Shown here one piece after another: positions 34,167 through 43,308 of a stretch of DNA of 64,000 bases. The first letter of the stretch is position 1. Every line of letters starts with the position of its first letter. A model generated the notes under the pieces. That model did no database searches. It was not told the DNA's origin and worked only from the letters and a program-made list of their open reading frames with translations. The stretch lies in assembly GCA_002070185.1 (NCBI GenBank), contig MWCT01000007.1:64735-128734 (forward strand), in the 5' to 3' direction. The DNA comes from a candidate division BRC1 bacterium ADurb.Bin183. Its GTDB lineage: Bacteria; Sumerlaeota; Sumerlaeia; MWCT01. The position numbers and the translations under genes are program-made.

Positions 34167-35438
34167 ATGATTGAAGTTGTCAACATCTCCAAAAAATTTC
34201 GCATTCACCGCAAACGGCGGACAAGCATCAAAGAGACGGCGCTCGAATTCCTCCGTCCCTCGCGCGATTCTTTTTTTTCCGGCTGGTTCCGTTCCCGCCC
34301 GAACGAAGAAATCTGGGCGCTCAAAGACGTCTCCTTCAAAACGGAAGAAGGCGACACGCTTGGCGTTATCGGCTCAAATGGCTCCGGCAAAAGCACATTG
34401 CTCAAAATAATATCCGGTATCACTCAGCCCACAATGGGGAGTATCAAAGCAAAAGGGCGCGTGGCATCGCTGCTCGAACTCGGCGCCGGCTTCCATCACG
34501 AACTCACCGGACTGGAAAACATCTACCTTAACGGCTCCGTTTTGGGGCTTTCTCAAAACAAGATTAAAAGCGTTCAAGATGAAATCATCGCCTTTGCCGG
34601 TCTTGAACAATTCATCCACATGCCGGTTAAACATTACTCCTCCGGAATGTTAATACGCCTCGGCTTTGCCATAGCAACCCATATTGACCCAGACATCCTT
34701 CTTTTAGATGAGGTGATGGCGGTGGGGGATGCCGAATTTCAGGAAAAATCCGCCGCCAAAATCATGGACTTCAAAAAGCGCGGAAAGACCATCATCCTTG
34801 TCACACACAATCTGGATCAGGCGGAAGCCGTCTGCAATAAAGTCCTCTGGATAGAACACGGAAAGGTTAAACTGTTCGGCACTGTTGATGAATCCATAAC
34901 CGGTTATGTCTCTGAATTCTACGAACAAAAACTGAAAGAGCCGCCCATCCCTTTCAGCTTTGAATTTGGCAGCGTATGCCAAACCACCCGCATGGGAAAC
35001 GGCAATGTGCTGATTAACCGCGTGGCGTTCAAGGATGGTTCGGGAAAAGAAGTTCGCTCCGTCATATCTGGCGAAACCCTTCAGATTGAACTGTACTACA
35101 CGGCGCTGCGCGATGGCATGGATTTGGAGGCAGTGATAGGCATCAACCGATTCGACAACACCAGCATCTGCCGTGTTGACTCCGCCTCTCAAGAAAACAT
35201 TCTCAAAAACTGTCCCCAAAAAGGGATAATTACCGCCATTTTATCCCCTGTGCTCCTAAACAAAGGGGGATACCGCCTTTCTGTTGCCCTCAATCCCCCC
35301 GGCAAACCATACGAGCCGTATGACATCCACCTGCGTTTTTATGAGTTTCGAGTGGATTCAAACCAAGAGCACCGCATCGGACCAATTATCACCCATCCTG
35401 CCGTGTTTGAATGTTTCCCGATGAACGCCTCTGAATAA
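34167..35438 (+). CDS. ABC transporter ATPase of Wzt type with C-terminal glycan-recognition domain
   Basis: About 423 aa from ATG 34167; earlier in-frame starts fall in the preceding gene. The nucleotide-binding domain (1-255) has Walker A GSNGSGKST (Lys75), the Q-loop region, signature YSSGM and Walker B DILLLDEVMAVGD. LLELGAGFHHELTGLENIYLNG is diagnostic for the Wzt/TagH/KpsT group. Residues about 275-420 form an extra beta-sandwich (LQIELYYTAL ... GGYRLSVAL ... LRFYEFRV) like the Wzt C-domain that reads the terminus of the O-antigen. It should energise export of a capped polysaccharide. No permease gene is adjacent; a Wzm-like gene lies at 17857 on the other strand. Confidence 0.9.
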   Translation: MIEVVNISKKFRIHRKRRTSIKETALEFLRPSRDSFFSGWFRSRPNEEIWALKDVSFKTEEGDTLGVIGSNGSGKSTLLKIISGITQPTMGSIKAKGRVASLLELGAGFHHELTGLENIYLNGSVLGLSQNKIKSVQDEIIAFAGLEQFIHMPVKHYSSGMLIRLGFAIATHIDPDILLLDEVMAVGDAEFQEKSAAKIMDFKKRGKTIILVTHNLDQAEAVCNKVLWIEHGKVKLFGTVDESITGYVSEFYEQKLKEPPIPFSFEFGSVCQTTRMGNGNVLINRVAFKDGSGKEVRSVISGETLQIELYYTALRDGMDLEAVIGINRFDNTSICRVDSASQENILKNCPQKGIITAILSPVLLNKGGYRLSVALNPPGKPYEPYDIHLRFYEFRVDSNQEHRIGPIITHPAVFECFPMNASE

Positions 35439-35547
35439 ATTGGGAATAATGTAAAAAAAGGATTTGACAAATTTTCGGGAGCAATCGGACTTGCCCGCTT
35501 GTTATGGGAATAAATGCAAGAATACGGGATGAAATTGTATTTTTAAC

Positions 35548-35576
35548 TTGACGAAAGAACCCCATAAAACCATATT
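35548..35576 (+). promoter_or_regulatory. Candidate promoter for the pilin and following genes
   Basis: TTGACG (35548-35553), a 17-base spacer and CATATT (35571-35576), about 80 bases before the proposed TTG start. It lies in the 218-base gap after the Wzt gene. Confidence 0.45.
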
Positions 35577-35656
35577 TTTTTTTGATTAGTTATTATTCCA
35601 CAAAGAAATCAATCAGAAGCGCCAGATTGATTTTTTCAAAAAGGCGGTTTTTTACA

Positions 35657-36313
35657 TTGCAAAGGAAAAAGCCGGACAGCTTCACCCTGATTGAACTCCT
35701 TATAGTTGTGGCTATTATTTCAATCCTTTCCTCCATAGCCGTCCCCAATTTTTTGGAGGCGCAGGCGCGGGCAAAAGTCTCCCGCGCAAAAGCGGATATG
35801 GCTTCCATAGGAACGGCGCTGGAAATCTACGCCACAGACCACAACAATTACCCATGGCGCCGCGCCGAAAACTGGGAAAGCGATTCGGCGGATTTTGTCC
35901 CGCCTTACAAAACAAAACATAAAGACCTTCAAACTCTGACTACGCCGGTTCGCTATATGGTTTCCCTGCCGGCGGATATTTTTGACGTCAAAAGCGATTC
36001 GCCTCTGAATGTTTATAATTATTTCGACCCGGAGCAGACGAATATTTTCGCAAGCAACCAGATTCCAAGAGAGCCGCCTTGCTACTGCAAACCCAACGCC
36101 GGCAAAAAATTATGGATGCTGCTCTCGGTGGGACCGGACGGTTTTATAGGCGTTTTGCCCAGCGGGCGCCCTGGCGGATATCCCAAAGAGCCGCCCATCT
36201 CGGCGTTCAGTATTATTCAGGAATACGACCCGAATAATGGGACTATCAGCCGGGGCAACATCTACCGAATTCAGGGCGGCACAACGTTTAGTCAGATGAT
36301 AGCAGCCAAATAA
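35657..36313 (+). CDS. Type II secretion/pilin-like protein with prepilin leader (GspG-like)
   Basis: About 218 aa. I choose TTG 35657 because AGGCGG lies 9 bases upstream and the result is a short prepilin leader, LQRKKPDS, before FTLIELLIVVAIISIL. No ATG is in frame before the leader, and an upstream TTG (35582) would give a 33-residue leader. The residue before the cleavage site is Ser instead of the usual Gly. The pilin helix continues as NFLEAQARAKVSRAKADM, as in the long family of pseudopilins from Planctomycetes-like and candidate phyla. The C-terminal part has the TDHNNYPWRR and LLSVGPDGFIG segments of GspG-like minor pilins. No other pilus gene is near; the secretins lie 28 kb away. 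Confidence 0.82.
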   Translation: MQRKKPDSFTLIELLIVVAIISILSSIAVPNFLEAQARAKVSRAKADMASIGTALEIYATDHNNYPWRRAENWESDSADFVPPYKTKHKDLQTLTTPVRYMVSLPADIFDVKSDSPLNVYNYFDPEQTNIFASNQIPREPPCYCKPNAGKKLWMLLSVGPDGFIGVLPSGRPGGYPKEPPISAFSIIQEYDPNNGTISRGNIYRIQGGTTFSQMIAAK

Positions 36314-36330
36314 ATGATGGAGGATATATC

Positions 36331-37137
36331 ATGATAAGTATGGGACTGATGTCAAAAAAAGCGGTCTTTCCGATTTTTCTGATAGCTGGAATTCTCCTGC
36401 CGGTAGTTGCTTCGGCTGGCGCCCTGCAAAAGATTACGGTGGAGGAAATGGCAAAACTTGCCGATGTGATTGTTGTCGGGCTCGTCGAAAAAAAAGAAGG
36501 CGCATGGGTGGATAAACACATCGAAACCACCATCCGCATTCAGGTAAGCGAATATTGGAAAGGCAGCCTCGGCAGCACAATTGAACTAACCCAGATGGGC
36601 GGCGAGGTGACAAGACCCTTCCCGATTGCGATGCATGCAGACGGCGCTCCCCGCTTTTTTGAAGGCGAGCGTGTTATCCTGTTTCTCGAAAAACCAAAAC
36701 AAAATCGCTCCGCCGCGCCCCCGCCCCCCGGCGCTAAAATCTCCGAAAAGTTGACATCCTCCATGCAAGTTTTGGGTTGGGCGCAAGGCAAATACACCAT
36801 TATCTCCGACCCCAAGACCGGCGAAGATAAAGCCGTCTGCCTCGGAATGCAAAACGTCCGTGTGGTGGATAAACGCGAGATGGATAAATTATGCGCCGTT
36901 GCGGCAGAATATGAAAAATATCGCCTGAAAAATAAAGGCATCGCCGCCGGCTCAAAAGAATTCCCGACAAAAGACAACCTCAAAAAACCCAACCCCAAGA
37001 TTGAAAACTTGGCATCGCAGAATTACACCTCCATTACACCGCATATTTCCGTGAAAGATATGGCTTCATTATCGCTTGATAAACAGGCGAGCATTGAAAA
37101 GTTCAAGGCGCTGGTTATTGAAAATATGAAAAAATAA
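36331..37137 (+). CDS. Secreted protein of unknown function next to the matrixin-like gene
   Basis: A 268-aa protein with a signal peptide (KKAVFPIFLIAGILLPVVASAGA). The central domain reads LADVIVVGLVEKKEGAWVD ... IRIQVSEYWKGSLGSTIELTQMGGEV ... FEGERVILFLEKP, a beta-rich pattern seen in small exported proteins often encoded beside matrixin-type metalloproteases. The last 70 residues are Lys-rich and probably disordered. The strong GGAGG site precedes ATG 36331. The next gene starts 54 bases later and encodes the FG-GAP/matrixin-like protein. I know no function for it; a role in handling or binding the large neighbour is a guess from position. Confidence 0.68.
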   Translation: MISMGLMSKKAVFPIFLIAGILLPVVASAGALQKITVEEMAKLADVIVVGLVEKKEGAWVDKHIETTIRIQVSEYWKGSLGSTIELTQMGGEVTRPFPIAMHADGAPRFFEGERVILFLEKPKQNRSAAPPPPGAKISEKLTSSMQVLGWAQGKYTIISDPKTGEDKAVCLGMQNVRVVDKREMDKLCAVAAEYEKYRLKNKGIAAGSKEFPTKDNLKKPNPKIENLASQNYTSITPHISVKDMASLSLDKQASIEKFKALVIENMKK

Positions 37138-37191
37138 GGATGCCGGATAGTGGCGGAATTCAATAAATCCAAAAGAGAGAGAAAAAGGACG

Positions 37192-40100
37192 ATGAAAAAA
37201 TACATCCTGTCTCTGATACTTTCGCTAACAATGATTTCCCTGTCATTTGCCCAAGTGGCGATTCTCAAACCGATTATCAACGACCCCATGACGGCGTCCG
37301 ATGACGTTCTGGGCGTTGAATTGTTAAAATGGAATATAAAAGGGGACGACCCTTTGAGAGTTTCCATTTATCGAAATCAGGCAGGAGTTATTCTCCCAGA
37401 GGCGATAAATCCCAGAGATATCCTCGACGACTATATCTATATGGCGCTTAACCGCTCTTTGGAGCGTTGGAATGACGCTGATTGTATAGAGTTCCAAGGC
37501 GCCTATTATTCGGATTTTCTTGCCGGCATTAACCCCAACCTCCCCTTCGGTCCTATTCAAGTTGAACTTGACCGATTCAATCTCATCTCCTTTCAAGAAC
37601 CCAATATCGTCCTGCCGACCGGCGTAATATACGGCGTTTATCGCTGGTATTTTACAATAGATTTTGATTTGGAAAACTATATTAATATCCCCGACCTGCC
37701 GGAAGGCATGATCCATATCCCCGACCCCAACGCGCCGGATATCGAATTTGACCTCAATATGGATGGCATCATGGATATCAACATCCCCCGCGGTAAATAC
37801 AACGCGGGAACCATGCTCGATTGCGATGTTGTCTTCAACCAGCTATATACGGGGTATTATCTTTTCCCGGAAGATACGGACGACTTGACGCCCGAGCAGA
37901 TTGCGGCGTATCTTGGGCTGACCGATATCGAGGCGGAGTTCATGGCTGCCGCCGGTGAAATGCTGGGGCTCTTGAGACTTTCTTCCCCCCTGCTGGAGCC
38001 AATGGTTATGGGACCTTGGATTTCTTCAGGTCCCTTCCGCTCAAACCCCTGGCGCAAGCGGGAGATAAAACTGGGGGATAAGCTGCTGCTCGGTTTGCTC
38101 GAGCCAAAGTGCTCCTGCGGCTCCGGCTGCATCGAGGGTAATGTTGTGGACGGCGCCGGATATTACGGACAGAGCAGCATATTTATCCTGCCGGATGTGC
38201 CGGTTTATCTGGGAGTCAAAGGCAGTTTTGAAAACATCGGACCGAATTCAGTTTTTTCTGAACAGGGCATTATTGATATCGTCGGCGTCTCCTTCACCGG
38301 TTTGCAAGACCTGAAAATTCCCATTGGACCCAACGCCCCGGATTCTTTGCTCAATTCAAATTTCAGATTTTCCTGCCTGGATCCCGGCACGTATGTCCTT
38401 TATATTGAACCTTCCGCCGATAGAGCCTATGCGCCAGGCTCGCAACAATATCTTCCCGTTATTCCCGCATATCCTGCGGAATATTACGGCGGCGCCACGC
38501 CGCCCACTTACGGCGATGGCAGCGCCGACGATAACAACGCCACCGATGACAATATCATCGCCAACAACTTTATCGAGGTGGCGATCAATCGGTATGGGCA
38601 ATTTACAGCGGGCATTCGACTGGGTCCCGCACTTATGTTTGGGCATCCCAATCCCGGCACCTCCTTCACCAGCGTTCGCGTCAAAAAAGGAGACGTTGTC
38701 AATGACTTCACCAACAAAGGACACCCCTTTGGCATCGTAAAAAAACCCATTGTCCTTAATGATATCGCCAACTACACCAGCGGCACATGGGTGTTGGGCA
38801 ATTCCATTGAACTGTCTCAGGGCATTCAAATTGTGAATTTTGGCGCGCCCGATAACAACCCCAAAAATTTCCGCGTTCAATATACCCTTAGAAACCTTGA
38901 TGAAGACCCGGTAGAAGTCGGGCTTCGCATCATGATTGACACATTGCTCGGAGCCCGCGATGACGCCCCCTTCATTATCAATGGCGAGCAAGTTCGCAAC
39001 GAACGGGAATATACGGGCGGTAGCATTCCTAATGTATTCCAAATCTTAGACCATCTTGAATTCCCCTCTTTACAAGCGTTGGGTATTCTTAAAAACCCCG
39101 CCATTACAGCCCCCGCCCGCTTTATCACTGCATGGTGGCCCAATATCTGGATATCGGATTTCGATTATGAGCCCACGGGCGTTTTCTTCTCAGGTGGAAA
39201 TGCTTTCACGCAAGATAGCGCCATTGCGCTTTTTTACGGCATGAAAACCTTGCAGCCGGGCGAATCCGTCACATGGTCAACTCTTTATGGATTTGATAAA
39301 GCGCAAACAATCCCCGAAACCGGCGTTCAACATAACCCCGCCGCCCCCACCGAATATGACGATTATCCTCTCCGTTTTGAACCGCTTGAGGTGACCGGCG
39401 GACCTTGCATCCAAAATATCACAATCATCACGAATACAGGTACGGCGCCGGGCGGCGGCGCATCTTCCACAGACCGCGACGGCGACGGCATTCCCAATTC
39501 GGAGGATAACTGTCCGGATGTTTACAACCCGGATCAGGCGGACTCAGATGGCGACGGAATCGGCGACGCCTGCGATGACGATGTTGCAAAACTTGAGGAC
39601 ACCTCGCCCAAAGTAGGGGGGACCAACCTCCCTATTGAGGTCATGTTCTGCCTTGGCGCGGCGGCTGGCGATATTGACAACGACGGCGACCTGGATATCG
39701 TTATCGCCAATGGCGCAATCAACGACCAAGGACCGAGCTCTTTGTGCAACCGTCTTTATCTAAATGACGGAACAGGAAAATTCACAGATGTGACCTTTGG
39801 AGCGGATGGAATTCCCGGAACCGATGACGACCGTCTGCCCTACGCAGGCTCAATCGTCGCATCTTATGATATTAAACTGGCAGATTTTAACGGCGATGGT
39901 TATCTGGATATGTATGTGTCCAACTTTGCCACCGGCAGCGGAACGCTTGGCGCGCAAAACCAGCTCCTTATCAATATAGATGTGGATGGCGACGGCATAC
40001 CCGACGGCTTTTTTGCAGACCAGACATCGGCGCGCCTGCCGGGTATTCTTGGATTTCCGCCTTATGCCTATGTGGACCAATCCACACATTCCGACGTCGG

Positions 40101-43100
40101 CGATATTGATTCTGATGGCGATATTGATATCGTGGTTTCTAATATTGACCGATTTACTGACATGGTTGGAACGACTGGTATTGACCCCGATGCGCCGACA
40201 ACTCCCGCCAACCTTGGTTTATTAATGTTCAGCGAGCGGGTTTTAATTAACCATCTGAACGATAAAGACCCAGCCAAAAGAGGTTTTTATTTCACGGATG
40301 AAACGCTCGGCTCGGATTATAAGTTCGGAGGCAATACCTTAGATGAATGGGATCGCCTGCCCCCTCTGCTGCCCAACTACCCCGATGAAATCCCAACGCC
40401 AGACGTTGATGAGCGGGATTACAGTGTCACAAATCAGGTTGTTTTGGGTCCTATCTTCGGCGACAACGCGTTGGATATCCTCGTTGTTAATAGAAGCGCA
40501 ACCCCCATTGAGCATTTCCGTTACAAATATGACGGCTATGATTTAGTGTATGATAATGTGGATGTGGATGGAGACGGTCTGCCCGATGGATATTTTGAAT
40601 GCGTCAATTATGCCAGAGACTTTTTCATCACAACATCGCATGCAACTTCGCAGGAACCTCTCTGGATTGGACGACCCTCCGGGTTTCCCAACCATGGAAA
40701 TATTCCACCGGCAGAAAGAGACTGGTTCACTCAAATCCGTTCCGACTCTGAAGGCGGCGCCATCCTCGACCTTGATTACACAGGTTATCGTTTTGTGGTC
40801 ATTATCAACACGCCTGAAGGGGCAAATAGCCTGTTTCACCGCAACGCGGGTGGCGCACGCATGGGGGCGACTCGCGGACACCGCGCGCTCCTGGGCGGTT
40901 ATGCCATTGACTATTTCTCCTTATTCCATACCGTAGGCGGCGATTATATGGATGATTACCCATCCGATATTCCCGCTCCCAGCGGACGCCGCCGCGCCAT
41001 TGCTTATGGCGATTTGAATCTCGATGGTTGCGTTGACCTTTACATCTCTAATGATGCTGTAAACGGTAACCGTAACGTTGTTGGATTGCAGCCAGTCGCC
41101 AACCAAATTCTCCAGAATAATGGCTTCGGCGTTTTTACGGATGTAACCGCCTTATCAATCGGGACAAATGCAACCGGCGACACCACTTACTGGTCTCTTG
41201 TTGCTGATTTTGATAACGACGGCGACCTTGATGTTTTCTGCTGCAACTATGGAGAACAAAATGAACTTTTCCTGAACCGCATCATCAACGCCCCGCCGGA
41301 TTTGAACAGCCGGGCGGATGTGCCGCTCTTCGTTGATAAAACGGCAGAATTCCTTCCGCCCTATTTCTCCTCCATTGCCAATCCGCCCGGATATGCACGC
41401 AGCGCCTCAAACGCCAGCCTCAATTGCGACCTTGCCGACATCAACGGCGACGGGCGTTTGGATTTGGTGGTGACAAATGGCGGCGTCAACAGCACAGCGG
41501 GCGATTATACGGTTGTCTATCTGAATCGAGGTCAGCCTCTTAATCAAGGCATCTATGTTTTCACGCCCAGCGGCTCGGCATTTCCAGCGCCGCGCGTGCT
41601 CCAGAATTTCAACACAGTGTTCCTTGAGCCCGCGCCTGAGCCCGGCTTCGACGCCAAATTTGCCGATTTCGACAATGATGGCGACCCCGACCTTTTCTTA
41701 ACTCGCTCCGGAACACGCAACCGTATCTTCTTTAATGTTGATGTGAACACGTTCTCGGAAAACTCCGTGCCAGATGACGACACCATCGGCGACGGGCATT
41801 TCGTTGACCGCACGGCAACATGCCTGCCTAGTTTCCCCGTTCCCAGCCCGCTTGAAAATAGCCGCAAGTGCGCTGTCGGCGATGTCAACAATGATGGTTT
41901 GATTGATATTGTTGTCGCAAACGGATTTGACAGCGCCGGCGCGCCCAATGTCCTATACCTTAACGGCTACTTCCCCGGACCCAACGCCAAGCCCGGAAAG
42001 TTCTCCGCCCCTTCGCCTTGGGTCTTTTGGTCCGATGGCAGCCCCGCCGAAGTGTATGACGACTCCATGCAGCCGGTTCTTGCGGACTTCAACGGCGACG
42101 GCAATCTGGATATCTTTATTGCCAACCGCAACTCCTTCGGCGTCAAACCGCCCCATTTTGAAGAACGCTGCCGACTTCTTTTCGGCGATGGCACTGGCAA
42201 ATTCACCGATGTCACCGATACCCATCTGCCCGTTATCATTGCCGATGTTCAGGGTGCAGTTGCATGCGATTTTGAACACAGAGGCGATTGGTCAGAGGAT
42301 ATCAACGGCAACGGCATTCTGGAACCTATGGAAGATACCAATAATAACGGCGTGCTTGACTGGGTGGACACCAACGGCGATGGGAAATTCACCCCGCATT
42401 ATGATTTATTCCTCATCATTCGCGGCGGACAAAATATTTACCTGCAAAATGACGGCACAGGAAAATTCACCGACCGCTCCTCCTCACGCGTTCCGTTTGT
42501 TGTGGCGGACTCCTTCGGCGTGGATATCGGCGATGTTGATATGGACGGCAATGTGGATATCGTCGTCGCCCGCCAGACTTCCATTACCGAGCACTCAGTC
42601 CAACTACTGCTCAATGACGGAACTGGGCGTTTCCGCGATGCCAGCCATGAAATACCCATTCCCATTTCAGTCAGAGTTTACTCCGGATATGATTTTAACA
42701 ATAACAGCCGCGGCGTGAGATTGGCTGACATTGATGGCGACGGCGACTTGGATATCGTGGTCTGCAATCTGGGAGACACGAACACATTCCCCATCCTCGG
42801 CGCAAATAACTACGTTTTCATAAACAGAATAATCGGCTCAAACTTCAACGCCAGAAACATCCAGAAACTGCGCACGCCTGGCAATCCACAAATCTCCAAC
42901 GTCAGCCCTGCAAGCGCCCTGCAAGGCACGCCAAACCTTATTGTCCGAATCAATGGCTATAATTTCATAGAAGGATGCCAGATAGATTTTGGACAGGGTA
43001 TCGCCGTTATCGGCGCTCCAAGAATTCTCAGCCCCACGCTTATGGAAGTGACAATCAACATTGCCAAAACTGCGCCGGTCGGCTCCCGCGCCATCACGAT

Positions 43101-43233
43101 TGTGAACCCCGAAGGCGTCTCAATAGCAAGCAAAATGGGCATATTCAAAGTGACAACGGATGACTTCCCCAAACCGCCGTCTCCGCCGCTTAAGCAGTCA
43201 TCCGCTAAACCAGTATGGAATTTATATAATTAA
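37192..43233 (+). CDS. Giant (2013 aa) secreted FG-GAP/TSP3 protein with zinc-ligand-less matrixin-like domain and TIG domain
   Basis: ATG 37192 (AAGGA upstream) begins a signal peptide, MKKYILSLILSLTMISLSFA. Residues about 60-300 resemble a matrixin. The DCDVVFNQLY block precedes AAAGEMLGLLRLSSPLL and a Met-turn-like MVMGP. In HExxHxxGxxH register the positions are Ala252, Ala253, Glu256, Gly259 and Arg262, so all three His and the catalytic Glu are lost while the Gly and Met remain. I read these codons directly. A carboxypeptidase-regulatory-like module follows (about 305-460). A thrombospondin-3-type calcium repeat (DRDGDGIPNSEDNCPD, about 760) leads into at least eleven FG-GAP/VCBS motifs of the DxDxDGxxD type (about 800-1880), probably a beta-propeller array. 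A TIG/IPT domain (about 1900-1990) closes the protein. It is likely an extracellular, calcium-binding adhesion or matrix protein. Confidence 0.87.
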   Translation: MKKYILSLILSLTMISLSFAQVAILKPIINDPMTASDDVLGVELLKWNIKGDDPLRVSIYRNQAGVILPEAINPRDILDDYIYMALNRSLERWNDADCIEFQGAYYSDFLAGINPNLPFGPIQVELDRFNLISFQEPNIVLPTGVIYGVYRWYFTIDFDLENYINIPDLPEGMIHIPDPNAPDIEFDLNMDGIMDINIPRGKYNAGTMLDCDVVFNQLYTGYYLFPEDTDDLTPEQIAAYLGLTDIEAEFMAAAGEMLGLLRLSSPLLEPMVMGPWISSGPFRSNPWRKREIKLGDKLLLGLLEPKCSCGSGCIEGNVVDGAGYYGQSSIFILPDVPVYLGVKGSFENIGPNSVFSEQGIIDIVGVSFTGLQDLKIPIGPNAPDSLLNSNFRFSCLDPGTYVLYIEPSADRAYAPGSQQYLPVIPAYPAEYYGGATPPTYGDGSADDNNATDDNIIANNFIEVAINRYGQFTAGIRLGPALMFGHPNPGTSFTSVRVKKGDVVNDFTNKGHPFGIVKKPIVLNDIANYTSGTWVLGNSIELSQGIQIVNFGAPDNNPKNFRVQYTLRNLDEDPVEVGLRIMIDTLLGARDDAPFIINGEQVRNEREYTGGSIPNVFQILDHLEFPSLQALGILKNPAITAPARFITAWWPNIWISDFDYEPTGVFFSGGNAFTQDSAIALFYGMKTLQPGESVTWSTLYGFDKAQTIPETGVQHNPAAPTEYDDYPLRFEPLEVTGGPCIQNITIITNTGTAPGGGASSTDRDGDGIPNSEDNCPDVYNPDQADSDGDGIGDACDDDVAKLEDTSPKVGGTNLPIEVMFCLGAAAGDIDNDGDLDIVIANGAINDQGPSSLCNRLYLNDGTGKFTDVTFGADGIPGTDDDRLPYAGSIVASYDIKLADFNGDGYLDMYVSNFATGSGTLGAQNQLLINIDVDGDGIPDGFFADQTSARLPGILGFPPYAYVDQSTHSDVGDIDSDGDIDIVVSNIDRFTDMVGTTGIDPDAPTTPANLGLLMFSERVLINHLNDKDPAKRGFYFTDETLGSDYKFGGNTLDEWDRLPPLLPNYPDEIPTPDVDERDYSVTNQVVLGPIFGDNALDILVVNRSATPIEHFRYKYDGYDLVYDNVDVDGDGLPDGYFECVNYARDFFITTSHATSQEPLWIGRPSGFPNHGNIPPAERDWFTQIRSDSEGGAILDLDYTGYRFVVIINTPEGANSLFHRNAGGARMGATRGHRALLGGYAIDYFSLFHTVGGDYMDDYPSDIPAPSGRRRAIAYGDLNLDGCVDLYISNDAVNGNRNVVGLQPVANQILQNNGFGVFTDVTALSIGTNATGDTTYWSLVADFDNDGDLDVFCCNYGEQNELFLNRIINAPPDLNSRADVPLFVDKTAEFLPPYFSSIANPPGYARSASNASLNCDLADINGDGRLDLVVTNGGVNSTAGDYTVVYLNRGQPLNQGIYVFTPSGSAFPAPRVLQNFNTVFLEPAPEPGFDAKFADFDNDGDPDLFLTRSGTRNRIFFNVDVNTFSENSVPDDDTIGDGHFVDRTATCLPSFPVPSPLENSRKCAVGDVNNDGLIDIVVANGFDSAGAPNVLYLNGYFPGPNAKPGKFSAPSPWVFWSDGSPAEVYDDSMQPVLADFNGDGNLDIFIANRNSFGVKPPHFEERCRLLFGDGTGKFTDVTDTHLPVIIADVQGAVACDFEHRGDWSEDINGNGILEPMEDTNNNGVLDWVDTNGDGKFTPHYDLFLIIRGGQNIYLQNDGTGKFTDRSSSRVPFVVADSFGVDIGDVDMDGNVDIVVARQTSITEHSVQLLLNDGTGRFRDASHEIPIPISVRVYSGYDFNNNSRGVRLADIDGDGDLDIVVCNLGDTNTFPILGANNYVFINRIIGSNFNARNIQKLRTPGNPQISNVSPASALQGTPNLIVRINGYNFIEGCQIDFGQGIAVIGAPRILSPTLMEVTINIAKTAPVGSRAITIVNPEGVSIASKMGIFKVTTDDFPKPPSPPLKQSSAKPVWNLYN

Positions 43234-43308
43234 TAAGGAACAGGTTAGAATCGGACAGGACGTTAGACTTCAGGACGATGGACAAATGAAAAACAGGAGG
43301 AGAGTTGT

